From assembly GCA_030435675.1 (NCBI GenBank), contig CM059622.1, positions 8,990,001-9,054,000 on the forward strand: a stretch of DNA of 64,000 nucleotides, written 5' to 3'. The notes beneath the pieces are model-generated. The model was not told the DNA's origin and made no database searches. It was given only the letters and a program-made list of their open reading frames with translations. Position numbers and translations under genes: made by a program. Of this stretch, positions 44,570 through 55,623 are shown piece by piece. The DNA comes from Steinernema hermaphroditum (Eukaryota; Nematoda; Chromadorea; Rhabditida; Steinernematidae). Positions within the stretch are counted from its first letter, which is position 1. Each line of letters begins with the position of its first letter.

Positions 44570-45138
44570 TCACGAGCGTGGAGGCGCAATGGGGTATGAC
44601 TTCGGAATCGACTTCCATTCCTTCTCTGTCCGCTTGAAGATCATCTGGCGCGTGAAGTGGCCCATCTTCTGATTGTCTCTGAGATCTTTGACAGCTTGTC
44701 TTTCGGGTGCCGGCTTCAAAAGCTCGTCCAGGTTGCATTCGAACGGAGCCGCGCAGAGATCCGTTTCGCTGACCATATCCACGTGAACCTGAAAGCTGCG
44801 ATGAAGCAGCGCAAAGATGCAGTGCCTAACCATATCCAGGTCGTTGCGCAGGATAGTTTTCGTGCGTTTGTGGGCGTCCAAGGACATGTGCGCATTTATG
44901 AGAAAGTAGCTGAAGGAGAAGGTAAGCGGAGAGCGGAGGGAACTCACTTCGACGTGTACACGGGCTCCTTGGTTTGCTTGTCGATGCGCTTGTAGGGAAG
45001 ATCGCGGTGGCCGAGACTTTTCATGCCTTCTATGACGGCGCCGTTGTCGAGAAGCGTCGTAGCGGCGCGGTGTACCGCCTTGAACAGATCCGTCTTCGAC
45101 AGGGAACGCGTGATCAGAGTCACCTCGTACAGCGGCAT
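44570..45138 (-). CDS. mrps-6: Mitochondrial small-subunit ribosomal protein bS6m (MRPS6)
   Basis: The start M-P-L-Y-E-V-T-L-I-T-R (45138-45136) is the first beta strand of the bacterial S6 fold. It is followed by the helix and the strand G-A-V-I-E-G-M-K-S-L-G-H-R-D-L-P-Y-K-R-I. One 38-bp intron (44947-44910) splits the gene, and exon 2 begins Y-F-L-I-N-A-H. The F-x-V-H-V-D-M region completes the S6 domain, and a metazoan-type basic C-terminal extension reaches the stop at 44570. The product is about 176 residues, longer than bacterial S6 (about 100-130). It would sit at the platform of the mitoribosomal small subunit. It converges on FOCAD, with 87 bp between stop codons. Confidence 0.86.
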
Positions 45139-45736
45139 CCTGAAATCGAAGAGAGCGTAAGAGGCCGAAAACTGAGAAGCAACACAGCAAATCCGGAAAC
45201 GTTTCCGTTGCCGGAGCACCCTCACCTGGTTTCACCTTAGGAGTCACAGAAAGAGAGAATGGGGAGCTAAGGGCATTCCAGTCGAGACCCATCGTTTGCA
45301 CCCTATTCTGTTTAACGCGGCAATCGGTCGCTCCACTCTCATCTCGCGTCTCATAATCAAGGATCCACTTCTTGCAGCAGTTCGCAGCCTGCAAATTTAG
45401 GCTGCGAGCGAGCGAAACGAGTCCCATATTCATTTTTTGCGCATGGCCTAACATCCTGGCTTGGCTTAGGCTCCGACTTAAAGGTATGCCTATAGATTTA
45501 AAGCGAGCCCGAAGGGCGATCCCTTATGTTTTGACAGTTTCACTGATATCCTAGTACTTCTGACGGCCTAAATTCCTAGTTATAGAGCTCTGAATTCATT
45601 TATCAGGCGGTCTACCCTATTTCTACCCTGATTTTTACACTAATCCTGTTTGGGTAGATCACAGAAGTGTGGAGAGTGACTACAACAGAAGACAAGGAAA
45701 AAAAATGCTGAAATCAAGGACCCGAAGAAGCAGCGG

Positions 45737-45775
45737 AGCATATACAGGGTGACAAGAAAGTTCTGTGAAATGAAA
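45737..45775. repeat. Possible mariner-type terminal inverted repeat relic
   Basis: TACAGGGTGACAAGAAAGTT begins with TA plus CAGGGTG and an AAGT-rich tail, the form common at mariner-family ends. No partner end or transposase was found nearby. Confidence 0.35.
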
Positions 45776-45819
45776 AACAGGCTTTTTATATCACTCGAAG
45801 TGGTCATCTTTGGCATGGA

Positions 45820-45976
45820 TATACTCAGATTAAAAAATCTCTTCGGAGGCTCCCGCCACGACTTATGAAGATCGTATGTTCGTGCAGCGCCGAAATTTCA
45901 ATGGGATTTTTGAGTTTGTGGATGAGTCGCTTGTTTTCTTTGCGTACGAGGTGTGATTTCGAAAAAACTCAACATG
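45820..45976. repeat. Single-arm copy of the nested palindromic element
   Basis: This segment aligns with one arm of the 41658-42411 element, from TACTCAGATTAAAAAATCTC to the ACTCAACATG end, with scattered differences. It has no opposite arm, so it is a truncated or solo-arm copy. Confidence 0.6.
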
Positions 45977-47466
45977 TTCTCCCGTTACTTTTGCGGTGTG
46001 ATCATTTCTACGCAATTACAAATACACTATTGAAATCATGATCTCGACACGATTTCCCTGAAAATTACTGTAGGGCAGCGAATTTGGCTAAGCAGCGAAT
46101 TTGGCTACAACAGCACCCGTGATCCGCGGCAAATCTTCACGCTGCAGCCGATAGCATGTTCTCGAATCCGTTGACGGTAGAATTCGTGGCAAGACCAGGC
46201 TGACGCAATCAAACGACACTTCGTAGACTTCAGACATTCAGTTTCGGCGCATCGTAGGCATCGTGGCTGTGATGGAACATCCATCGTTGCCGGTTAATAC
46301 AACAGAAAAAGGCACTAAATGTGCAGACATTACTAAGAACATAGTGATTAACGATAAAAAGGAACACCGCGACAGGGTTGTCGCGACAATTTCTGCGCCC
46401 TAAGGTCGTGGAGCCATCTGAAAGCGACCGCTCCTCGAATGATCAAATGCGGCCGCTCTCGTGCGTTGCAGTGCCAAGTTGCAGTCCCTAACGACCTCTA
46501 CCCAAAAAGCATGGGGCGAATTGGACCAGAGGGCGCGGCCATCGTCAAAAACTTCTACAAGCATTTGAAGGCCTCTATCGTCGCTCAGTCTGGTAATTTC
46601 GAACATCCCTTGTCATATTTTAATTATAAACACGGCTGCGCGCGAATTCGCGCCCTCCAGGTGCTAAAAGCCAAATAGCCCATAGCCCTGCTTGTCGGGT
46701 TTGGTTCCCCTCTGGGTCCTTATTTTGTGTGGGTGTTTTCTCCGTGCTCACGCAAAAATTTTCGTCGATTTTCTCGAAATTTTACTAGGTTCTGGGTCTG
46801 ATTTGAAATTTGAAGAACTTTTGGCGCATCCTGTAGAGTGACATTGTGCTGATCAGTGATGCCGATCGAGTCCGAAATCCAAACGAGTTCGAGTTTTGAG
46901 TTTTCGGACGCGTCGGCATCACTGGTGCAGATCACGGATCAGACCAGATGGGTCAGTGGGTCAATCATTAATGCTCAGAAACAAAGACTCATGCAAAAAC
47001 TATTATGAGATCTTTTGTCAGATCTAGGCGTCCCACATACTTGATTTTATCCACTTTTGACCACTGTGATCATGTCTATGATGTATAGTCCTTTACGGTT
47101 AAATGCAAGCACGAAAACGGTCAGAAATATCAGCAAGCTGGCCTGGGGAGGAATCAGATCGGTCGGATGGTGCTGCCACGAACAGCCTGAGGGCAGCAGG
47201 ATTCACTAGGCTGCAGGACTTCCTACCACAGCGCACGGAAAAACACATGGGAAATAGCCATTTTTGGTATTTTGGTAAGTGAGAAGCGGTGGTCAACCCG
47301 TATTGGAAAACGGAAAAATTGTAAATCGATCGATTTCACTCAGGTCTGTCTGTAAAAATGATTGCAGTGTATGTCTGCAGTGTATGTCTGGTAGACACGG
47401 AAGAGTCTGTCTGTGAAATGGTATCTAGTGCAAGAAATTATAATTTTCATTGAGCATACGGTGTGA

Positions 47467-50400
47467 TCAGTGGGGAATGAGGGCGGCGAGAGCGACGGCA
47501 ACCTGGAGGACGCCGCCGAAGAAGGGCGTCAGGTGCACGGCGACAGCGAACTGAGCGTTCCGGTGCGCCTTCTGGTGGAGGTGCGTTGCCGCGACCGTCT
47601 GGAAGACATCCTCTCGTGAGCGATACGGTAGCTGAAAGGCGATGACAGTGGTGTGGAAGGAGCCACGGAGGTTCTGTAGCCGGGCATCGAGGTCCGGCGG
47701 CGGGGCGTCGCGCGCGTCGAACTCGACGAGAATCTCTCGGAGAGTGCGCGCGGCGGAGAGATTCCACTGGGGGACGCCGAAGCGGCGCGCCTCGTCGAAG
47801 AGGACCTTGATGTCGCGCTCGAGGCTCGCCCGCAGCTCGACGAGTGCGTCTTCGGGGATTGGGGTGTATGCGGCGAAAACGCCCTGCACAGAGACAAGCT
47901 CCCTCTGGGAAGGGATGGGAAAGAGCGGACGCCAGAAGGCCGGATTCTGGAGATCGAAGGAGAGCTTCGAGGGGTGGAGGGCGGTCTGGAGGTTCGCGAA
48001 GTGGTTGTCGGAGACGACTGCCGTCGACACGGACATCAGCGGCGCCACCGGATCGCCGAGGCGGTAACAGAAGCCTTAAGTGGGAGAGCTCGATGGGGAT
48101 CGCGGAGGGGACCGACCGTCGTTGGGGTTCAGAAGAAGGTGGAGGTCGGCGACACGAACGACGACGAAGGAGGCTTCGGTGCCTTCGGGGAGCGCCCTCC
48201 CCTGCAGAAGCAGCGGCTCCAGATTCAGATGCAGCAGCCAGCAGACGAGGAGCGTCGCCTTCTCGAGCGCCGTCCCGCAGCCGAACGACACCAGCTGAAG
48301 GTTACTGTAGGCGCAGTGTGGTACGGTTCTCGCACCTGGTCCGCGGAGACGACGATGCGTGTGGGCGAGGGACGGATTTCAGTGTCGTGGAAGGGCGAGA
48401 TGGAGCCGGCGATGCGGGTGGCGAGGGCGGCGGCTCTGTCGAGGCTCCCGGCGAGCTGTTCGACGGCGGAAGGCGGGCGGAGAGGCCTGAGGAAGCGACA
48501 GAGCAGCGTCGAGCGTCCGAAGGCGTCGGCGACCGTCGAGACGACCTCACTCATCCCTTTGCACCACTGGGCGCACTGTTGCAGAATCGCCTCCGACTCC
48601 GCGGACTCCACCGTAGCGAGAGGATCGGAGGAGGGCGGCGTCGCCACGGGGTCGAGGGCGACCAGCACCTTTAGATAGACGGGCTTCTGCTGCGTTCGGT
48701 GGTTCGTCGAGAGGAGTGGCGTCCGGAGGCGGAGAGTGCCCTCGAACTTGCCCTCGGAAAGGAGCGTCGAGAAGGAGACCTCGACGACGCCGAGCCAGTC
48801 GCGGCTCAGCTGCTCATGTATCGTATCCGCCTCGCGGTCGTCGCTCTCCAGTGGCGTCACTTTCTGGTCGTAGAGGCGGAAGACGATCGGGTCCTCCACC
48901 TCCGCCCAGTTCGTCTTCGGCGCTGCTATCTTCAGCGTTTCGTTCCAGCTGGGGTTCGCGCCCTTCGCTACCGTAGTCTGCACATTGAGGTATCGCCACT
49001 CCACCCTGACGAGGCTCTGCGTTTCCGAGGAGTCGGCCCTTGTGGGAAGATTCTGCGCCGACTGCACGTTGACGACGATCTGCGTCCCCGAAGCCGCCTG
49101 AAAAGGGGCGCTTCGAGACGTTGTCGACCGGCGCCTACTATCTGGAAGACTGTCGGCTCCTTCCGCATCGGCTTCAGTTTCCGCGACGTATCCGCCTGTC
49201 CGAAGAGGGACCCGAAGGCGCCGAACATCGTCGGGATCGGCTCCTCGCGCACCAGGTCCTCGTAGCGGACGCTCCGCTTGTTCCTCGAAAGGCGTTCCTT
49301 CAGGTGGCTCCGGAGCTCAACGGTCTTCTGGAGACCCTCCTGCCGCATGACGTCGATCGCCAACTGCCAGCGGCGGCTACCGTTCGTCCCCACCTGTGCG
49401 TCCACCTCGAAGAGCATCTGTGGATCGATGTCCGCCGAGTGGAGCGGGATCCGGAGCGCCTTCGGACCCCGGAGACGGCCTTCGCTCCGCGCCACGAGCG
49501 CCTCCAGGCGGAGGTCGGAGCGAAACTCCTCGTCGGAGGCGAGGCGCGTCTCCTGTGGGATCAGATGGAAGCCGTCGAACTCGTAGGCGGCGCGTCCCTG
49601 AGCGTACTTCCGCTCCTTCCTCTCGTGCGCCGCCAGAATCCCCTTCTCCGTCCATGAGGCGCTGCAGAAGAGTCGCCCGCGAACGCTCTGCGGCGTCGAC
49701 GCCCCGAAGGCGGTCCTCTGCCTCGGGGGTGTCTTCTGCGCGGCGAACTCCATTGCCTCGAGGGGCATCTCGGGCGAGTAGCACTGGTCGTGGTCCGGGA
49801 GCGGGACGCCGACCTTCGCCAGCTCCTTGTAGCCCCCGGAGCCCTGGCTCCGCTCCAGAATCGTCAGCGAAATCGTCGAGGGACTGTCGCGCACCTAGTA
49901 ACAGATTCAGTGTCGTCTGGCTCCTTGGGACACACCTTCAGGCTGAAGGCTTGGCCGAATTCGACGGCGAAGTCGGGCAAGAGGGTGCGGCTTTTAGTCG
50001 TGCACACAGGGATATTGTTGAAATGGATTTGCACGAGGAGATGGGTCCCCTGGATCGCCTTGAGGCGCAAATTCTCGGAGAGGGGACGCTCCTCGGACAG
50101 GGGGTGCGTCTCCGAAAGCGAGTAGACAGGAGTACGGTAGAAGAGCTCCATTTCGGAGGCCAAGTCGGCGAACCCCTCGGGCCGCAAGAACGTCTTCTCG
50201 AGGTTCAGCGTAGTCGACGTTGTGGCGTTCGTCTCGCGGAGCGCCGTCAGGTCCGTCCACTTCGCCTCGATGGCGTCGCCGAGGTTCGAGTAGACGCGCT
50301 GCTTCTCCTCCAGCTCCTTCCAGAGGCGACCCACCTTCCCGCGGAGCCTGAAAGCGCCGTCTTTGCCGACAGGAGCCGCCACTCACAATTTCCTCGTTTC

Positions 50401-51729
50401 CTCGTTGCCGGTGGCCAGAATCCGCTTCTTCTGCGTCACGAACTCCTTGAGGAGGCGGATGACGTTCTCGCCCGTCCTTTTCTGCACGTCGTGGAGTTTC
50501 CGGATGTCCATCGCCAGCACGTCCTCTGCCGAGAAGAGCCAGTGCCGGTCGAAGACGATCCTCTCGACGCGCAGCTCCAGCTGGTGGAGTCGCTTCTGGT
50601 CGAAAACGACCTCCTCTCCCCAGCGGATGACGCCAGCGCGCACCAAAAGCAGATGCTCTTCATCGGCGTCTCTTTCCACTCGCAGCGGGATTCGCGTCGT
50701 CATCAGTTCGGTGCCCTTGAGGAAGCCGTAGGAGTCGACGAAGTCGGTCCCGAAGCGCTGCTTCGCGAGATTCCAGTCGCGGAGGGGTCTCGCCACGAAG
50801 ATGGAACTCTCTGCTCTGAAAAGACAATCCCTCTCCCCTTCTCATCCTCCGACGCACCCGGGGAATCGAGCCTCGCTGAAGTCGGCGCTCTTTGAGTATA
50901 CACGGATCAGTGAGTTCTGGAGCAGCCTCTGGGATACTGTAGGCGGAAACGCCTTCACAAAGCGGACGAGGGCTGCCCGCCGCGGCTTCGAGGCAGCTTC
51001 TGCGTCCTTCGGCCCGGCTGTGAAGAAGGGACTCGGCTCCTGGGAGGCGAGCAGCTCGTTAGAGGTGTACTTCTCCCCCAGCTGAACGTGCGAAGACTCA
51101 TTCTCTTCGGCCCCTCCGGGAACTCACGGCGATGGAGCGCTCGATCTCGGTGTCGATCTCCTCCTCCTGGTCCTCGAAGTACGTCTCGTCCACCGTCGAC
51201 TGCATCTGTCTCCTGAGGAGCTACCGTATCACGAGAAGCACCGTATCCCACCTGGAGAGGCGCTTGGCGAGCTGCACGGAGCCGCGCTTCTTGGCGACCA
51301 CGGAGCGCGCTTGCTCACGGATCTTGTGACGAATCTGTGCGGAGAGTTCCCCGGAGACCGAGGCGCGCTTCGACGACTGCGAGGATGTCGGGCTGGACAC
51401 AGGAGGGTACGGTCTTCGGACGGAGCCACTCACCTCTTGACGCAGTCGCTGACGTCGGATACGAAGGAGCCCTCCGGTCGCGGCTCCTCGAGCTTCTGCG
51501 CCTCTGGAGCCGAACACGGCGACGGCCTCCGCTCGCCTTCGTCGACCACCCAGGCCGAACTCCGGCGGCCCTCGGCGCCTCTTACCGTCTTCTCCTGGAG
51601 ATTCTCGGTCCACGACTCGCGCGGATTCCGCTTCAGAGGCGGCGGACGAGCCTCCCGGAGCGGCGCCAGCTTTCGCGGAGACGCCATCGGCTTCGGCTCG
51701 TCCGCGTAGATCGTCTCGATGTCGTCCAT
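47467..51729 (-). CDS. CC2D2A: CC2D2A, ciliary transition-zone protein
   Basis: CC2D2A is a C2-domain protein of the MKS module at the ciliary transition zone. The ATG 51729-51727 (M-D-D-I-E-T-I-Y) was chosen as the first in-frame ATG with coding bias. A disordered N-terminus is followed by a coiled-coil and N-terminal C2 region (about 50800-49130; for example F-D-R-H-W-L-F-S-A-E-D). The central C2 domain is at about 49060-48700 (N-P-S-W-N-E-T-L, F-R-L-Y-D-Q, D-W-L-G-V-V-E-V). A transglutaminase-like segment follows (48290-48080: L-L-V-C-W-L-L and G-R-A-L-P-E-G-T-E-A and L-N-P-N-D-G). The C-terminal helical domain ends N-A-Q-F-A-V-A-V-H-L and L-A-A-L-I-P-H, with the stop at 47469-47467. Only the C2 plus degenerate transglutaminase plus C-terminal layout of CC2D2A explains all blocks. 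A retroelement on the same strand lies just upstream of the start codon. Confidence 0.84.
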
Positions 51730-51921
51730 GGTGGGCGACTCGTGGGAGACTCCGTCGCCGCCCGTCCTTTCTGATTTGTCGCCATGGCAACGGCCTAGCC
51801 GACGGCCTTCTTGTCCACGCCGCCCATTGATTCTGATTCTCGTTGAGTTTGACAAGAGCGGTTGTCAGATGGTGACAATTTGTCGGGTCTGTCTGGTCGC
51901 ACCATTTGTCCGTAGAATGGA

Positions 51922-53172
51922 CTAAGGGACCTTTTGACATTCCATGGCGGAGGTTGCCGTTATAAGTGATGTGATAATTGTAGAGATGATCACTGTTCTG
52001 AGGGCACTGTTGTAAGTCGCTTTTGTGAGTGGCCGAGGGACAGCTAGTGTGTCTACCTTAGCGCTAGCGACGGCAGACGATGGTGTCATTTTTACGCCAT
52101 CGATCGTCGATTGCGCGGGAGGCGTCACTGCGTCTGAATCGATCGATGACTCGCTGCGTGACGTCAGAGTGGTCAGCGATGGTGCTGATGGGGCCCATGC
52201 GGGTTGTGGCTGGATCGACGGAAGTCTTTTTGGTCGTGCGAACCATGGTTCGAGGAGTTGGAGAAACCGTTTTTTGACGTGTCGGCAACCTTTTGAGGCC
52301 CAATTAATGGCCTTGCAAGTGAGCACCAAGCCGGCATAGAGGATTAGCCCGTTGAGGAAGAGGGACCATAACGGCCAACAGTCTGGGTGCATGATTCGTT
52401 GAAAACAGAAGTTGCAGCCGATGTTTTCGCAAAACGGCACAGAGTCACAAAATGTCTCCAGCATAATGTGGTGTCCGTCGAAGTTTGCTTTTAGTGTGAC
52501 ATGGTAATCGTGCAAAACGGCAGCAGGTGGCCATTTTACGGTTTCCCTCGAACTTGGTGCTACTTTGCTTTCGCAAAGGTGCTCGTTGCATAGTTCGAAT
52601 GATGTCATGTTGGCGGACCGGATTACGGTTTCCGCGCCACTGCATTCCAATGAGACGTCCATGGCTGATGAGGGGGTGATGACACACATGATCAGCAGCG
52701 GAAGCATGAAGTGTGTCATCCTCAAGTTGGAGAAGACTGAGGGCGTACCGTGGGTGGCATTTACGGACGCCGATGAACCGTCATCGTTGTACTTGATTTG
52801 CTTGCGGGGACGCAAATTGTATTTGTGAGACGGTGGCGCGTCGGAGTCTTCCTCCTTTGATTTTTCGGAGGAAGTTTCCTTAGATGTTTCGGGGGAGCTT
52901 GGGTCGGTTTCTTTGACCGCCCCTGGAATCTCGAGCGGGACCAGTAGGTTTACCGGTCGATCGACGAGTGCGCCCGTTGGAAGTCGCAATTGGACTTCGC
53001 GAACGTCACCTTTGGACGTCTGGCGAATTTCGGTGATTCGCCCGATTCTCCAAAGGTGTCGAGGCGCAAAGGGTTCGATGAGAAGAACCACTTTGCCGAC
53101 TTCGGGTAGGTTAGACTTTGTGGTCCTTCCCGAAGCGATTTCGAGAGCGTGCTGCTCTCGCAGACTGGTCAA
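51922..53172 (-). pseudogene. Integrase tail and envelope-like glycoprotein ORF of the retroelement
   Basis: The first part (about 53172-52900) is the BEL integrase C-terminal domain (V-G-K-V-V-L-L and W-R-I-G-R-I-T-E). A Ser/Glu-rich linker with Y-N-L-R-P-R-K follows. Then comes a signal-peptide-like segment (about 52705-52660), a Cys-rich ectodomain (about 52650-52380) and a membrane segment (about 52360-52300). Ser/Pro-rich sequence leads to a second signal-like hydrophobic stretch (about 51975-51940) that is cut off at 51922. The Cys spacing recalls the phlebovirus-type glycoproteins known in nematode BEL elements, but this is inferred by eye. The ORF is truncated and cannot encode a complete glycoprotein. 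Confidence 0.6.
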
Positions 53173-54405
53173 ATACTGTTTTTGCCAGTTGGTCCAAAAC
53201 TCTTCGACGGCCTTGGTCGACGACGCAATGGCCGCGAGTGTTTGGTTTCTCGTTTGTAGCGCATATCGATCGGCATTCGTCGAGCATTTCGCTTGCCATC
53301 TCCGTGGGGAGAGCGATTTGCATATCTTTTTGAAGAAAGTCGATGGGGCGCAGAAGGGGCGCGTTTTCCCATTTTTCTTCCTGATAGGTTAGGGGCCTCG
53401 TGTTGATCAGTCCTTGGATTTCCTTAAGGATTGTGATCATGGCGTCTTTTGCTACGATCTTTTTTCCGAGGGCTTTGTATAACGATCTTTTCGTGATGCC
53501 GATAAGTCGTTCGTAAAATCCTCCCTTCCAGGGGGAATACGGAGTGATGAAGAAGACCTTGATTTCTTCTTGATCGTAAAATTGTCGGATTTCGCGATCA
53601 CTTTGTTGCTGTTTGATGAGGTCATTGAGTACCTCGAGCCCTAACTTGAAAGTTGGGGCGTTGTCGCAGGTGACCGTTTTTACGCGGCCTCTTTCGGCGG
53701 TAAACCGGCGAAATGCGTTGATGAACGCGATTGTGGTCATGTCTTCGACTAGTTCCAAATGAAGTAATCGAGTGACGGCGCATGTAAAGATGCAACCGTA
53801 GACCTTGAGCGCTTCCTCGCTGTCGTTGAAGATTTTGACAATGAGAGGTCCGAAGTAGTCGAGACCGACGTGAGCAAATGGTCTGCTTCGGAGGACCCGA
53901 CGTGAAGGGAGGTCGGGGTGACGTGGATAACGGAACGGACAGTTGTTGTGAATTTGGCATTTCACACATTGTCTGAGAAAAGATCGCACCTGGCTTCTGA
54001 TTTGGGGAATCCAGTATCTTTGTCTCGTTTCTGTTATCGTGTGGGATTGGCCGATATGAAGTCGCCCGTGAGCTTCTTCAATGGCCCATTTGGCTAGCGT
54101 TGTGTGAGGGGCGACGTAGACTGGGTACTTAGCATCTGGAGTGAGATCGCTGAGACCTAATCGACCGCCGCAACGCAGAATGCCGTTTTTGTCATAGGCG
54201 ACGTCCAAGTTTTTCTTGACTTCGCTTTTTTTGACATGAGCGTTTTGATGTAATCGCTCAATGAGTGTTCGAGGCGCTCTTGCCAGGAACGGGTCGGCAA
54301 TTTCTGGTAACCTTTGGAAAAGTGCTTCGCGCACTTCATTGTTTCTGATATCAGAGAGAAATCGCTTGAGTGCGGTGCACATGACCTTAGCGATTTTTCG
54401 CGCTT
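53111..54405 (-). pseudogene. BEL/Pao integrase
   Basis: An HHCC-type zinc region (G-R-L-H-I-G-Q-S-H-T and C-V-K-C) at about 54080-53950 precedes a catalytic core with the three acidic positions of a DDE integrase: V-G-L-D-Y-F-G-P (about 53870), C-D-N-A-P-T-F (about 53660) and G-G-F-Y-E-R-L-I (about 53515). The correct frame is left near 53.23 kb, so the last 35-40 residues of this frame are out-of-frame. The following ORF begins with the integrase C-terminal region. Confidence 0.82.
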
Positions 54406-55620
54406 TGCCGAAGGTACCGTCGCGTGTACGTTGAAGTTATGAACCTCGACACGGTCGGCGTCCATGATGAATGGTGGTGACTTCCACTGATTACAAGGTG
54501 CCAGAATGTAATCGGGACCATTCCACCATAGTGAACTGGAAGCGAGTTCATCTTTTTTGTGACCTCGACATCCGATGTCTGCTGGATTCTCTTTGGTGTT
54601 TACGTAACCGATCTTGAGAAGGTGACCGTTCGCCTTGAAGTCGTCGGCGATTTTCGCGATTTCGTTTCTGCGGTTAGTTACGTAAACTCCAGCTTCCTGG
54701 GCTTTGTTGTTAGATTTTATCCATCCAAGCGTGGATGAATTATCTGATAACAGAACGACTTCCTCGATGTTGAGGGTGTCGCCGATTTCTTTGTAAACCG
54801 ACGACAAGAGTCGCGCTCCCAGGGTTGCGGCACCCATTTCCATCTTGGGAATGGTTGTGGGTCCTTTTAGAGGTGCTAATCGTGATTTTGCCATTAGTAA
54901 GTGACTGCTTTCACGACCGACCAAATAAACACAGGCAGCCATGGCGCGCTCTGTCGCATCTGCGAATTCGATTAGTCTGCGAGGGCCTGTGCCTTTTGTG
55001 TTTCTGGGTAGATCTTTTTCGAAGTCGTGGATTTCCTCGAGAGTGGTCATCCATAATCGCTGATCTGCTTCTGATAGGGGGTCGTCCCATTGGTAGGGGG
55101 TTTTGCGGATGTTTTGAATGGTCAATTTTGCTGGTAGTAGCAAAGGAACCATGAATCCTAATGGATCGTAGAGTGAGGCCAATTGCTGGCTGATTGTTCT
55201 CATGGTCAGCTGTGGGACCTGGGGAACAGTAGCTTTAGCGCTAATGAGGTCGGTCTGGGATTTCCATGTGATTCCCAAAACTTTGGGGTTCTCATTTTTT
55301 GCGCGATCGATGTCCGGGATTTCCTTCAGGATTTCCTCGGAATTGGTGGAGAACTCTCGAAGATTCATGAGTAGTTCTTTGAAGATATGCTTGGTCTCGC
55401 TGTAAAATGAGAACGCGCGTTCTTTCTCGTCTGTTGTAAGGATGAGATTGTCAACATACATGTTTCTTCGAATAGTCTGTGCCATTGGACCGTCGATAGA
55501 CAACAAGTGATGACGAATTGTTAGTGCTAGCAGATTCGGTGAAGCGTTTACTCCGAAAATTACTCTTGTATTTCGGTGAACCTTCAAATTTTCTGGGGAA
55601 GGTGGCTTTGTGATATCTTT
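54157..55620 (-). pseudogene. BEL/Pao reverse transcriptase (rest) and RNase H
   Basis: This continues the previous frame after the stop codon. It carries F-G-V-N-A-S-P, the catalytic Y-V-D-N box (the BEL variant of YVDD), L-A-S-L-Y-D-P-L-G, and an RNase H segment (F-A-D-A-T, E-x-G-A-A, S-D-N-S). The frame is lost near 54.39 kb at a run of five A, after which the minus-strand protein continues in another frame. Confidence 0.8.
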
Positions 55621-55623
55621 AAT

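Larger units (their letters stand above)
45139..47466. other. Intergenic region rich in repeat relics
   Basis: No gene was recognised in about 2.3 kb. It contains a segment at 45386-45517 related to the foldback element near 60 kb, a mariner-type terminal motif at about 45737, a single-arm palindrome copy (45820-45976), and a segment at about 46625-46660 (GCGCGAATTCGCGC-like) that resembles inverted sequence at about 59850-59875. The 46439-46678 frame has no recognisable domain. Confidence 0.55.

Noticed and set aside
46439..46678. 79-codon plus-strand frame
   Set aside because: Its end overlaps repeat-related sequence and there is no recognisable domain or exon context.
47844..48678. Plus-strand open frames over CC2D2A
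   Set aside because: Antisense shadows of the C2 and transglutaminase-like exons; low-complexity Arg/Ser/Gly sequence.
49396..50895. Long open frame of nearly 500 codons on the plus strand
   Set aside because: It is antisense to CC2D2A in GC-rich DNA, where codon bias opens the opposite strand. Composition is Arg/Pro-rich with no domain.
47467..51729. Nephrocystin-4 as identity of the gene
   Set aside because: Considered because of C2-like strands and ciliary context. The transglutaminase-like block and the C-terminal motif fit CC2D2A better.
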